From contig CAVPWR010000003.1 in the NCBI GenBank assembly GCA_963709555.1, positions 124,001-188,000 of the forward strand: DNA of 64,000 bases, in the 5' to 3' direction. A model generated the notes under the pieces. That model worked only from the letters and a program-made list of their open reading frames with translations, had not been told where the DNA came from and did not search any database. The position numbers were made by a program, and so were the translations under genes. This DNA comes from Sulfurisoma sp963709555. Its GTDB lineage: Bacteria > Pseudomonadota > Gammaproteobacteria > Burkholderiales > Rhodocyclaceae. Positions 44,170-52,062 of this stretch are shown piece by piece; position 1 is the stretch's first letter, and the number at the start of each line of letters is the position of its first letter.

Positions 44170-44716
44170 GCGCGCGCGCCTGGCTCGGCATCTACCTCGC
44201 CGCAATCGTCGCGGCGACCTTCATCCATTCCCCGACGGTGCTGGGCGCCCTGCTCGCCGCCGCGTTGGCCGCCGCCAGCCCCCGCGCTGGCGGCTGCTGC
44301 GCCGGACGCTGTGGGCGGTGCTGGCCTTCAACCTGACGATCAGCGCGGGCTACGTGCTGGTCACGCTCTGGCGAGGCGGCTTCAGCGCAGACTACCTCTG
44401 GCTGGCCAACCTGCGCGTGGTCCTGATGGTCTTCCTCGGCTTCTGGTTCGTCTCGTGCTTCGACCTGCCGGCGGTACTGGCCGGCTGGCCGACGGCGACG
44501 CTGGTCTTCACCCTCGCGCTGGGACAGATCCGCAGCCTCGAGCGCATCGTCGGCGACTTCCGCCTCGCCTTCGCCAGCCGCAGCGTGGCGCGGCCGAGAC
44601 TGGCCGATCGCGCCCGCCATGCTGGCAGCCAAGGCATCGCGCTGCTGGACAAGTCGATGGCCGCCGCGACGGAGTCGACGCTGGCCATGCGTTCGCGCGG
44701 CGCCTTCGACGATTAG
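44166..44716 (+). CDS. nikQ: ECF transporter transmembrane subunit NikQ (frameshifted)
   Basis: About 183 residues after correcting a break near 44283. The first helices (AWLGIYLAAIVAATFIHSP) and the later FNLTISAGYVLVTLWRGG, LRVVLMVFLGFWFVSC and FTLALGQIRSLERIVGDFRLAF segments match CbiQ/NikQ. The last contains the coupling-helix type region that contacts the ATPase. It is somewhat shorter than typical CbiQ (about 220-260 residues). It sits between nikM (ATGA overlap) and nikO (6 bp gap). Confidence 0.8.
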
Positions 44717-44722
44717 CGACCC

Positions 44723-45520
44723 ATGATCGAACTCGACAAGCTCTGCTACCGCTGGCCCGACGGCGACCGGCCAGGCCGCGCCGTCTTCGGCGGACTCTCG
44801 TTGAAGATCGCGCCCGGCGAGAAGGTGGTGCTGCTCGGCGCCAACGGCTGCGGCAAGTCCACGCTGCTCAAGCTGATGAACGGCCTGATCTTCCCCACGA
44901 CCGGCGAAGTGCGCTACGACGGCATTCCGCTGGAAAAGTCGGCGCTGGCGGAACGCCGCTTCTCCCGCCGCTTCCGCAGCGAATGCGCGCTGCTGTTCCA
45001 GCACCCGGAAGCGATGCTGTTCAACCCGACGGTACGCGACGAGATCGGCTACGGCCCGCGCCGTCTCGGCCTGCCGGACGCGGAGGCGCGCATCGCGCAC
45101 TGGGCCGCGGCGTTGGAGCTCGCGCCGCTGCTCGACGCGGCCCCTTGGTCGCTTTCGGGCGGCGAGAAGCAGAAGGTGGCGCTGGCCTGCCTGCTGGCGC
45201 TCGAGCCACGGTTGCTGCTGCTCGACGAACCGGCCGCCAGCCTCGACCCGGCGACCGTCGGCTGGCTGATCGACACCCTGCTCGAATCGGACCAGACGGT
45301 GATCGTCAGCACCCACAACCTGTCGATGGCTGCCGAGCTCGGCAGCCGCGCCATCGTCCTCGGCCCCGATGGCACGAAGCTCTTCGACGGCCCGGTGAAG
45401 ATGGCGCTGTCGGGCATGGGGCTGCTGGAGAAGGCACGTCTCGCCCATCGCCACCACCACGCCCACGGCGGCGTGACGCATGCCCACGTGCATGCCCACG
45501 ACTGGGAAAGCACCGAATAG
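44723..45520 (+). CDS. nikO: ECF nickel transporter ATPase NikO with His-rich tail
   Basis: A 265-residue ABC ATPase with Walker A GANGCGKST near residue 41, Q-loop ALLFQHPEAMLF, signature SLSGGEKQKVALA near 147, Walker B LLLLDEPAASLDP and H-loop STHN. The last 25 residues hold ten His (HRHHHAHGG, then HAHVHAHDW), probably a nickel buffer or sensor. The ATPase powers the NikMQ core. The His-rich tail is not part of the fold and fits a metal-handling role. Confidence 0.92.
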   Translation: MIELDKLCYRWPDGDRPGRAVFGGLSLKIAPGEKVVLLGANGCGKSTLLKLMNGLIFPTTGEVRYDGIPLEKSALAERRFSRRFRSECALLFQHPEAMLFNPTVRDEIGYGPRRLGLPDAEARIAHWAAALELAPLLDAAPWSLSGGEKQKVALACLLALEPRLLLLDEPAASLDPATVGWLIDTLLESDQTVIVSTHNLSMAAELGSRAIVLGPDGTKLFDGPVKMALSGMGLLEKARLAHRHHHAHGGVTHAHVHAHDWESTE

Positions 45521-45598
45521 CCTACCCGCGCGTCCCCTGGATGAATCCGCCGGGCCTGCAGCAAACCATCGGCGACAACACGTTTGAGGAGAACAGCA

Positions 45599-46090
45599 AT
45601 GAAACGCGGCATCGGCTCCTTCCTGACTGCATTCCTCGTCTTCGGCAGTTCGGCGGTACCGGCGCATGAAAGCGCCGCTTTCGATTCGCTCCTGGCACAA
45701 AAGCGCAAGGCCGATATCAGCTTCGCCCAGTTGATGCAAATCATGCACCAGGCGACGGGCATGATCTTCGATGGCATCCTTTACGAGAATCCGGAAATGG
45801 TCGCACTCGGCGCACATCTGCTGGCAGAGCATCCGGCGCCGGCAAAGGGGCCGGCGGCGGCGATCGTGCCGGAGCGCCGCGAGGAATTCAAGAACGTCAT
45901 GCCGACCTACGACAAGGTGTTTCAAGGCACCGCCGAACGAGTAACGGCCGACGCGTCCAAGGGCCGCTGGCCGGATGCCTATGCCGGCTACCGCGAGATC
46001 ACCCATGCCTGCGTCGCCTGCCACATGGCTTGGCGCCACCATGCGATATCGCGTCAGACCAGCAGCTCTGCCAGGGGTGCCGTGCCATGA
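45599..46090 (+). CDS. Cytochrome c'-like monoheme protein
   Basis: A 163-residue exported protein (signal ends PAHE) predicted to be mostly helical, with a single heme motif close to the C-terminus, ACVACHMAW near residue 143. A C-terminal heme on a four-helix protein is the layout of cytochrome c' and related class II cytochromes, which can bind NO. A GAGGAG ribosome site precedes the ATG at 45599. It ends in a non-conserved tail, and the next bases carry the remnant of a P-type ATPase gene. Confidence 0.75.
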   Translation: MKRGIGSFLTAFLVFGSSAVPAHESAAFDSLLAQKRKADISFAQLMQIMHQATGMIFDGILYENPEMVALGAHLLAEHPAPAKGPAAAIVPERREEFKNVMPTYDKVFQGTAERVTADASKGRWPDAYAGYREITHACVACHMAWRHHAISRQTSSSARGAVP

Positions 46091-46149
46091 CGCCGCGCTG
46101 GCCTGGCAGGATTTTCGTGGTGATCAATTCGCTGCGGCTGCAGCGGTAA
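46087..46149 (+). pseudogene. 3'-end remnant of a P-type ATPase gene
   Basis: A 20-codon frame overlapping the cytochrome stop (ATGA) ends FVVINSLRLQR, which resembles the end of the CopA protein of this window (VVTNSLRLQKR). The 19 bp CAATTCGCTGCGGCTGCAG at 46125-46143 are identical to 36901-36919. It looks like the scar left when an ATPase gene was deleted, or recombination between ATPase copies. Confidence 0.55.
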
Positions 46150-46180
46150 AAAAAGCCCCCGGCAGGAGGGCGCCGGGGGC
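46148..46180 (-). terminator. Rho-independent terminator of the cyd operon
   Basis: Read leftward, the 9-bp perfect stem GCCCCCGGC/GCCGGGGGC (46155-46163 with 46172-46180) is followed by a run of U (46148-46154), just after the cydX stop. Confidence 0.9.
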
Positions 46181-46195
46181 CAGGGTCCGGATGGA

Positions 46196-46309
46196 CTACT
46201 CCTTATTGCTATTGTCGTTTGCGCATTCGCGGGCTTCGAACCACAGCGCATTCATTACCGCGAACATTACCGCGAAACCCAATCCGAGTATCCAGGTGAA
46301 ATACCACAT
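46196..46309 (-). CDS. cydX: Cytochrome bd oxidase small subunit CydX
   Basis: A 37-residue protein, MWYFTWILGLGFAVMFAVMN then a short polar tail with EARECANDN. The single helix with the early Trp-Tyr/Trp motif is the CydX/CbdX family, a small subunit that stabilises the heme site of cytochrome bd. It lies 11 bp downstream of cydB and before the operon terminator. Confidence 0.9.
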   Translation of the reverse strand: MWYFTWILGLGFAVMFAVMNALWFEARECANDNSNKE

Positions 46310-46320
46310 GTCAGTTCCTT

Positions 46321-47460
46321 TCAGTAAAGCATCTTGTCGTTGGCGTGGATAAAGTCTTCCGTGACCTTGCCGCGCATCACGTGATAGGCCCAACTCGTGT
46401 AAGCCAGCACGATGGGAGTGAATATCAACGCCACCCACAACATCACGTTCAACGTGTATTCGCTGGAAGTTGCGTCCCAAGCCGTGATGCTGGACCGCGG
46501 ATCGCTCGATGAGGGCATGATGAAGGGAAACAGCGCAATGCCCGCGGTGAGGATCACGCCTGCACAGGCCAGCGATGAGCCAACGAATGCGAGGAGGGTT
46601 TTTCCGCCACGCGCGAGGACAACGGCGAGCAGTGCGCCGCAGACACCGAGTGCGGGTGCCAGCCAGAGCAGGGGCAGCTTGCTGTAATTGGTCAGCCAGG
46701 CGCCGCGGCTCAGTTCGACCTCCTTCATCAGTGGTGTTAGAACGGCATTCGGGTCGATGCTGCCTTTGATCACATAGCCGTTCATGCCGGCGACCACGAC
46801 TCCCGCGCCGGCGAAACCTGCCGCCAGTACGAGGCCGAACAGCGTGACCGCCTTGATCGCACGCGCCTGCAACGTGCCCTCGGTGCGATGGGCAAGGAAG
46901 GTCGCCCCTTGCAGGATCAGCATCGACAGACTCACCACGCCACACAGCAGGGCGAAGGGGTTGAGGACAAGCGCCCAGAAGCTGCCGGTGTAGAACGAGC
47001 GCATGCTGGCGTCGAAGTGGAAAGGCACGCCTTGCAGCAGGTTGCCGAAGGCAACGCCAAAGACCAGCGCGGGAACGGCGCTGCCGACGAACAGGCCCCA
47101 GTCCCAGCCATTGCGCCAGGCCGGGTTGGGCAGCTTCGAGCGATAGTCGAAGCCGACCGGCCGGAAGAACAGCGCGAACAGCACCAGCAGCAGGGCCCAG
47201 TACAGCCCGGAGAACGCCGTCGCATAGACCACCGGCCAGGCCGCGAAGATGGCGCCACCGCCAGTGATGAACCAGACCTGGTTACCGTCCCAGTGCGGCG
47301 CCACGGTGTTGATCATGATGCGCCGCTCGGTGTCGCTTTTGCCGAGAAAGGGGAGCAGCGTACCGACGCCCATGTCGTGCCCGTCCATGATGGCGAAGCC
47401 GATGAGCAGGACGCCCACCAGCAGCCACCAGATCAGTTTGAGAGTTGCGTAGTCGAACAT
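46321..47460 (-). CDS. cydB: Cytochrome bd quinol oxidase subunit II
   Basis: A 379-residue membrane protein with about eight helices. Characteristic segments are FAIMDGHDMGVG near the N-terminus, WDGNQVWFITGGGAIFAAWP near residue 57 and FRPVGFDYRSK. It pairs with CydA to form the quinol:oxygen oxidoreductase with very high oxygen affinity. An upstream in-frame start at 47616 would overlap cydA; the ATG at 47460, 11 bp after the cydA stop, is correct. Confidence 0.95.
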   Translation of the reverse strand: MFDYATLKLIWWLLVGVLLIGFAIMDGHDMGVGTLLPFLGKSDTERRIMINTVAPHWDGNQVWFITGGGAIFAAWPVVYATAFSGLYWALLLVLFALFFRPVGFDYRSKLPNPAWRNGWDWGLFVGSAVPALVFGVAFGNLLQGVPFHFDASMRSFYTGSFWALVLNPFALLCGVVSLSMLILQGATFLAHRTEGTLQARAIKAVTLFGLVLAAGFAGAGVVVAGMNGYVIKGSIDPNAVLTPLMKEVELSRGAWLTNYSKLPLLWLAPALGVCGALLAVVLARGGKTLLAFVGSSLACAGVILTAGIALFPFIMPSSSDPRSSITAWDATSSEYTLNVMLWVALIFTPIVLAYTSWAYHVMRGKVTEDFIHANDKMLY

Positions 47461-47471
47461 GCTTGTTTCCT

Positions 47472-49034
47472 TCAGGCGTTGGCAGAAGCGGGCTGGAAGA
47501 TGTCGCCCGCGGGTTGGGCTACTTGTGGGCCCAGTCGCGCGTACTTGAACATCAGGTACATCTCGGCGATCAAGAGCAAGGTGTAGAAACCCACGAACCC
47601 GGCCAGCGATCCCCACAGGTTCGCCGCCGAGAGCGAGGAGACGGAGAGGTGGGTGGGCAACATGCCGTGCACCGTCCAGGGCTGGCGGCCGTATTCAGCG
47701 ACGAACCAGCCGGCATGCGCGGCCAGCCAGGGCAGCGGCAGGATCCAGAAGGCCCACTTTAGCAGCCAGGGCTTCTGTTCAAATGTTCCCTTGGCGGAAT
47801 GCCAGAACGCAACAGCAAACAAGGCCAGCATGAGGAATCCGGCGACGACCATGAAGCGGAATGTCCAGAACAAGGGCGCGACCCTGGGCACGGAATCATG
47901 CGCCGCGCGGTCGATCATGTCGGGCGTGGCCTTGCTGGCATCTTCGCTGTACTTCTTGAGCAGCAAGCCGTATCCCAGATCCTTTTCGTGCGCCTTGAAG
48001 GTTGCTTTCGCAGCCTCATCGGCCGGGTTGGCACGCATGGCTTCGAGTGCGCCGACGGCGTGTATCCCGGACTCGATACGCTGCCGGTTCTCGGCACGGA
48101 TCTCGCGGATACCTGGCAGCACCTTGTCTGTCGATCGAGTGGCGATCAGGCCCAGCACATAGGGAATCTGGATTTCCCAGTCGTTGGCCTGTTTCTCCTC
48201 ATTGGGCCAGGCAAGCACGTTGAAGCCGGCGGGCGCTGGCTCGGTGTGCCACATCGCCTCAATCGCCGCCAGCTTCGACTTCTGGCTGTCCGACACGGCA
48301 TAGCCGGACTCGTCGCCCAGCACGATGACCGATGCCGCCGATGCCAGCCCGAACGCCGCGGCGATACGGAATGAACGGCGCGCGAATTCGAGGTGGCGGT
48401 CCTTGAGCAGGTACCACGACGAGATCGCCAGCACGAAGATCGACCCCGTGACGTAACCGGCCGACACGGTATGCACAAACTTGGATTGCGCGGCCGGATT
48501 GAAAACGATCGCCCAAAAGTCGTTGAGTTCCATGCGCATGGTGACCGGATTGAAGGCCGAGCCGACGGGATCCTGCATCCAGCCGTTGGCGATCAGGATC
48601 AGCACGGCAGAAAGATTGGTGCCCAAGGCCATCAGCGTCGTCACGGCCAGGTGACCAACCTTCGACAGCCGTTGCCAGCCGAAAAAGAACAGGCCGACCA
48701 TGGTCGATTCGAGGAAGAAGGCCATCAGGCCCTCGATAGCCAGTGGCGCGCCGAAGATATCGCCGACGTAGTGCGAGTAGTAGGCCCAGTTGGTGCCGAA
48801 CTGGAACTCCATGGTCAGGCCGGTGGTGACGCCGAGGGCGAAGTTGATGCCGTACAGCTTTCCCCAGAAGATAGTCATTTCGCGGTAGATGTCCTTGCCG
48901 CTCATGACGTAGGCGGCTTCCATCACCACCAATAGCCAGGATAATCCGAGGGTAAGCGGCACGAAAATGAAGTGATACATGGCTGTGGCGGCGAACTGAA
49001 GCCGCGACAGGTTAACGACGGTTGGATCGATCAT
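47472..49034 (-). CDS. cydA: Cytochrome bd quinol oxidase subunit I
   Basis: A 520-residue subunit matching the long-Q-loop bd-I form. Heme ligand His residues are visible in LQFAATAMYHFIFVPLTLG near the N-terminus and in FVHTVSAGYVTGS. The quinol site region and the GRQPWTVHGMLPT motif near 440 are intact. The enzyme oxidises quinol and reduces oxygen at low tension without pumping protons, and it is relatively NO-tolerant. It overlaps cydP by about 23 bp and leads the cydA-B-X run. Confidence 0.96.
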   Translation of the reverse strand: MIDPTVVNLSRLQFAATAMYHFIFVPLTLGLSWLLVVMEAAYVMSGKDIYREMTIFWGKLYGINFALGVTTGLTMEFQFGTNWAYYSHYVGDIFGAPLAIEGLMAFFLESTMVGLFFFGWQRLSKVGHLAVTTLMALGTNLSAVLILIANGWMQDPVGSAFNPVTMRMELNDFWAIVFNPAAQSKFVHTVSAGYVTGSIFVLAISSWYLLKDRHLEFARRSFRIAAAFGLASAASVIVLGDESGYAVSDSQKSKLAAIEAMWHTEPAPAGFNVLAWPNEEKQANDWEIQIPYVLGLIATRSTDKVLPGIREIRAENRQRIESGIHAVGALEAMRANPADEAAKATFKAHEKDLGYGLLLKKYSEDASKATPDMIDRAAHDSVPRVAPLFWTFRFMVVAGFLMLALFAVAFWHSAKGTFEQKPWLLKWAFWILPLPWLAAHAGWFVAEYGRQPWTVHGMLPTHLSVSSLSAANLWGSLAGFVGFYTLLLIAEMYLMFKYARLGPQVAQPAGDIFQPASANA

Positions 49035-49290
49035 GGGGGTTCTCCGTAGTGAATGATGGTGGGGTCCCGGCGATGTGCGCTGCCATGACCTGCTGATCGA
49101 CGGCAACGCGATGCGGCTTGATAAACACCAGCCATAGTCCGGCGAGCAGAACGGCTTTCACAGCAAGTACTAGCACGAGGTGCCGGGCCAGATTCGATGC
49201 TGATAGCCTATGAAAGGAGATGCGCATCCGGGGTGGGGCATCATTGTCGTGCCCCATGCGGGATACGCCGGTGTCGCAAGTTGCTGGCAT
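49012..49290 (-). CDS. cydP: CydP-like small cytochrome bd accessory protein
   Basis: Up to 92 residues with one membrane helix (ASNLARHLVLVLAVKAVLLAGLWLVF, split here over 26 residues) followed by FIKPHRVAVDQQV, the pattern of the small cytochrome-oxidase-associated protein CydP that precedes cydAB in many betaproteobacteria. An AGGAG ribosome site supports the ATG at 49290. ATGs at 49257 and 49227 are alternatives and would suit better if the FNR-like box upstream acts at -41.5. It overlaps cydA, so it is co-translated with it. Confidence 0.75.
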   Translation of the reverse strand: MPATCDTGVSRMGHDNDAPPRMRISFHRLSASNLARHLVLVLAVKAVLLAGLWLVFIKPHRVAVDQQVMAAHIAGTPPSFTTENPHDRSNRR

Positions 49291-49308
49291 CCGCTTTCGC
49301 TCCTGAAG

Positions 49309-49322
49309 TTAATCTGCGTCAA
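49309..49322 (-). promoter_or_regulatory. FNR/Dnr-like box upstream of cydPABX
   Basis: On the minus strand TTGACGCAGATTAA matches the FNR/Dnr palindrome except one base (ATTAA for ATCAA). It lies 19 bp before the ATG at 49290. If used at -41.5, transcription would begin near 49274 and a shorter CydP would be made. Confidence 0.5.
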
Positions 49323-49376
49323 GGAAAAATTGCCGCAATGCTATTCAGGAGCAGTAAGTGCGGGAATGTGGTCCGG

Positions 49377-49400
49377 TGTCGCGCGGTCACTTGTCGCGCG
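49377..49400. promoter_or_regulatory. Direct repeats of a RegA-like half-site upstream of cyd
   Basis: TGTCGCGCG occurs at 49377-49385 and 49392-49400, a 15-bp period, and a further half-site TGCCGCA lies at 49331-49337. Together they fill the 130-bp gap between the second regA-like gene and cydP. TGTCGCGCG also occurs at 36984. Confidence 0.45.
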
Positions 49401-49420
49401 ACGGAATGACGCAGCGTGCG

Positions 49421-49972
49421 CTACCAGGGATCGTGCTTGCGCAACTTGCGCTGCAGCGAGCGGCGATGCAGATTCAAGGCACGAGCTGCGGCAGAAATGT
49501 TGCCGTGGTGTGCCAGCAGCGTTCGCTGGATGTGTTCCCATTCGAGTTGAGGGACCGAAAGCGGCTCGTCGGGAATGCTGTGCGCGACATCGCCGCTGGT
49601 CTTGTCGAATGCAGCCAAAATCTCATCTACTTCGGAGGGCTTTGCCAGGTAGTGTGTTGCTCCAAGGCGGATCGTGGCAACTGCGGTGGCGATGCTGGCG
49701 TAGCCCGTCAACACCACGATACGTATACGCGGGTCAAGCTCGATCAAGCGGGGAATGAGATCCAGCCCAGAGGCACCGTCGAGGTTCAGGTCGACCAAAG
49801 CGTGTGACGGCGATATCGCCTCCGCCTGCTCGAGGGCATCCGTCGGATTGGATGCGGTTTCGACGCGCCACCCCCGTCGCTTGATGGCTTCTGCGAGCGT
49901 GCATCGAAACACGTCGTTATCGTCAACCAGCAGCAAGGTAGTCTTGATGACCTCATCGGCCGTCGGCGTCAT
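49421..49972 (-). CDS. Second RegA/PrrA/ActR-type response regulator
   Basis: A 183-residue protein with the same layout as the RegA at 22133: DDND acidic pocket, phospho-acceptor Asp in ALVDLNLDG, VLTGYASIATAVATIRLGA and a C-terminal Fis-type HTH (NISAAARALNLHRRSLQRKL). No histidine kinase is adjacent; instead it overlaps a Crp/Fnr regulator gene by 4 bp and lies upstream of the cyd genes. It may be phosphorylated by the RegB at 20848 or by an unlinked kinase, and it probably controls terminal oxidase choice. Confidence 0.88.
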   Translation of the reverse strand: MTPTADEVIKTTLLLVDDNDVFRCTLAEAIKRRGWRVETASNPTDALEQAEAISPSHALVDLNLDGASGLDLIPRLIELDPRIRIVVLTGYASIATAVATIRLGATHYLAKPSEVDEILAAFDKTSGDVAHSIPDEPLSVPQLEWEHIQRTLLAHHGNISAAARALNLHRRSLQRKLRKHDPW

Positions 49973-50616
49973 GGCATCGCAGTCGGAGCGAGCACGTGAC
50001 AGCGGCTGGTCTTCTTGCCGCGGCCACGCCGCTGGCCCTCCGGTTCGAGCAAGCCGCGGCGCTGCAACTCACTGAGAGACCGCGAAACGGTCTCGAAGGT
50101 GAGGGCGGTAATGTCGGCCATGTCGCGCAGTGACGGCAACACCGCCAGTAAATTTCCGCTGCCGGGCTGCACCATCAGATTGACCAGGCGACGCACACGA
50201 TCGACGGCTTGGCCGGCACGCAGCGCGATGGTCTTGGCGGCGCGTTGTTCGGTCTGGGCCAGGACCTGCAGTACCTGCCATGGTTGCGGCTGCACCTCCC
50301 CCGGCCACGGTGCCAGCACCGTCAGCGTCAAGGCGGTAGCGCGGAAGGTGCAACGACCGAGCAGCAACGATTCGGCGCCGACGATGTCGCCCGGAATCGC
50401 CAGTCCGGCGAACGAGGACGCCTGCGCCTCGTCCTCGATCGAGTCGAGGCGGATCGCGCCGGAAACCACGCGCCAGGCGAGACCGTTGTCGCCAGCATCG
50501 TGCAGGCATTCACCGGGCGCACATGTACGGATTCCCGCTGGTCGGGAAATCGCTTCGGCGCTGGATGTCTTGGGGAGCGATATTTCCATTGCTGGTTGAG
50601 CGAAGAGTGAAGTCAC
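49969..50616 (-). CDS. Crp/Fnr-family regulator without Fe-S cysteines
   Basis: A 215-residue protein with a cNMP-like beta-roll (LAWRVVSGAIRLD, AIPGDIVGAESLLLG), a long dimer helix and an HTH with recognition helix TFETVSRSLSEL. The E-x-x-S-R pattern is that of proteins reading TTGAT half-sites. Only two Cys lie near the N-terminus (TCAPGEC), not the FNR cluster pattern, so it may sense NO/heme (Dnr-like) or another signal. It overlaps the regA-like gene by 4 bp, and the pair is upstream of cydPABX. Confidence 0.82.
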   Translation of the reverse strand: MTSLFAQPAMEISLPKTSSAEAISRPAGIRTCAPGECLHDAGDNGLAWRVVSGAIRLDSIEDEAQASSFAGLAIPGDIVGAESLLLGRCTFRATALTLTVLAPWPGEVQPQPWQVLQVLAQTEQRAAKTIALRAGQAVDRVRRLVNLMVQPGSGNLLAVLPSLRDMADITALTFETVSRSLSELQRRGLLEPEGQRRGRGKKTSRCHVLAPTAMP

Positions 50617-50725
50617 CGCGAGTTCCGCTTCGCTCGGGCGGATGCAGGCAACCTGAACTCTAGCCTAGCCTGCGCCCGACGGAAATCGGGCAAAATGTCG
50701 CACCCCTCCCACGATTAATGCTTCC

Positions 50726-51421
50726 TTGGACCACGCCCACCACGTCGCCGAATTCTCCTATGCACTGGCCTTCATGACCGGGCTGCTCGGCAGCGGCCAT
50801 TGCCTCGGCATGTGCGGCGGACTGGTGTCGGCGTTCTTCATGAAGCTCAACGCGCGCGGCCCCTGGCCCTACCTCGCCTACCATGGCGCGCGCATCTCGA
50901 TCTACGCGCTGGTCGGCCTCATCGCGGCGTCGATCGGCGCGGTGGTCGTCGCCAGCGGCGGTGTCGGCCTGGCGCAGGGTGTGCTGCAGATCGTCGCGGG
51001 CGTTATCGTGATCCTGCTCGGCCTCGACCTGCTGGGCGTCTCGCCGATCCGCAACAGCCTCGGCTTCGCGCCGCTGGCCTGGCTGCGCCGGCAGTTCGCG
51101 AGCGCGACGCAGAAGGGACCTGTCGTCGGTGCGGTAATCGGTGGCGCCATCAACGGCCTGATGCCTTGCTCGATGACCATGGCCATGGCCGTGCAGGCGA
51201 CCACCGCGCCAAGCCCGCCCGAGGGCGCGCTGCTGCTGCTGGCCTTCGGCGCCGGCACGCTGCCCTCGATGCTGTCGGCGTCCTTCCTCTTCGGCAAGCT
51301 GGGACCGCGGCTGCGCGGCTGGCTCCTGAAAGGCGCTGCGCTGTTCGTGATCGCCCTGGGCGTCTCCACGCTGTGGCAGGGCGTGCGCTTCTACCTGGTG
51401 ATGCACAAGCTGGTCGGCTGA
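50726..51421 (+). CDS. Sulfite exporter TauE/SafE or DsbD-like membrane protein
   Basis: A 231-residue protein with about six membrane helices. Cysteines occur in conserved membrane motifs, LLGSGHCLGMCGG near residue 25 and NGLMPCSMTMA near residue 155, typical of the CcoH-linked DsbD_2/TauE-like family often found near cbb3 oxidase or denitrification genes and linked to copper or thiol transport. The start is a TTG at 50726, followed by His residues (DHAHH). It begins a rightward run with the NorE/NorF-like genes. Confidence 0.75.
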   Translation: MDHAHHVAEFSYALAFMTGLLGSGHCLGMCGGLVSAFFMKLNARGPWPYLAYHGARISIYALVGLIAASIGAVVVASGGVGLAQGVLQIVAGVIVILLGLDLLGVSPIRNSLGFAPLAWLRRQFASATQKGPVVGAVIGGAINGLMPCSMTMAMAVQATTAPSPPEGALLLLAFGAGTLPSMLSASFLFGKLGPRLRGWLLKGAALFVIALGVSTLWQGVRFYLVMHKLVG

Positions 51422-51470
51422 CTTGATTTCGCTCATGCAGCCCGCACGAGCCGAGGCCTAGAATCGGCCG

Positions 51471-52062
51471 ATGTCCGACATCCCGACCGCCAGCCTTTCC
51501 GCCGCCTCCGGCCGCATCCCCGGCAACAAGGGCATCTGGGTCGGCATCTTCTGCGTGCTGGTCGAGTTCCTGCTGCTGTTCGGCGTCTATTTCATCGCCA
51601 AGGCCCACTACCCGGAGGCCTTCCGCATCGGGCCGGACAAGCTCGCCACCGTCGCCGGCACGACCATCACCTTCCTGCTGCTCACCAGCGGCTACTGCAT
51701 GGTCAAGGCGGTGGCGGCGATACGGCGCGACCGCCGGCGCGCGGCGCTGGGCTGGGTCGTGGGCGCGATCGTGCTCGGCGTCGGCTATCCGCTGGTGAAG
51801 TACTTCGAGATCCGCTGGAACATCGCGCGCGGCATCGACGGCGAGGCCGGGATTTTCTACACGACCTATTACTACCTGACGCTCAACCACCTGGTGCATG
51901 TGAGCTGGGGCATCCTCGGCCTCGTGCTGGGTGGCGGTGCGCACGGGCCTCGGCGTCTACTCCGCCGAGGACTACAGCGGGCTCGAGGCGGCGGCCGTCT
52001 ATTGGCACACCACCGACGTGATCTGGCTGGTGATCTTTCCCTTCTTCTACGTGCTGCGATGA
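51471..52062 (+). CDS. norE: NorE-like cytochrome oxidase subunit III homologue (frameshifted)
   Basis: About 196 residues after correcting an extra G at 51929-51931. Five helices and the motifs GIWVGIFCVLVEFLLLFGVYF, YYYLTLNHLVHVSWGILGL and YWHTTDVIWLVIFPFFYVL are those of heme-copper oxidase subunit III, including the NorE variant linked to nitric oxide reductase. Without norCB in the window, the NO assignment rests on neighbours (NorF-like, NnrS, DUF2249). The stop overlaps the next start (ATGA). Confidence 0.8.
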
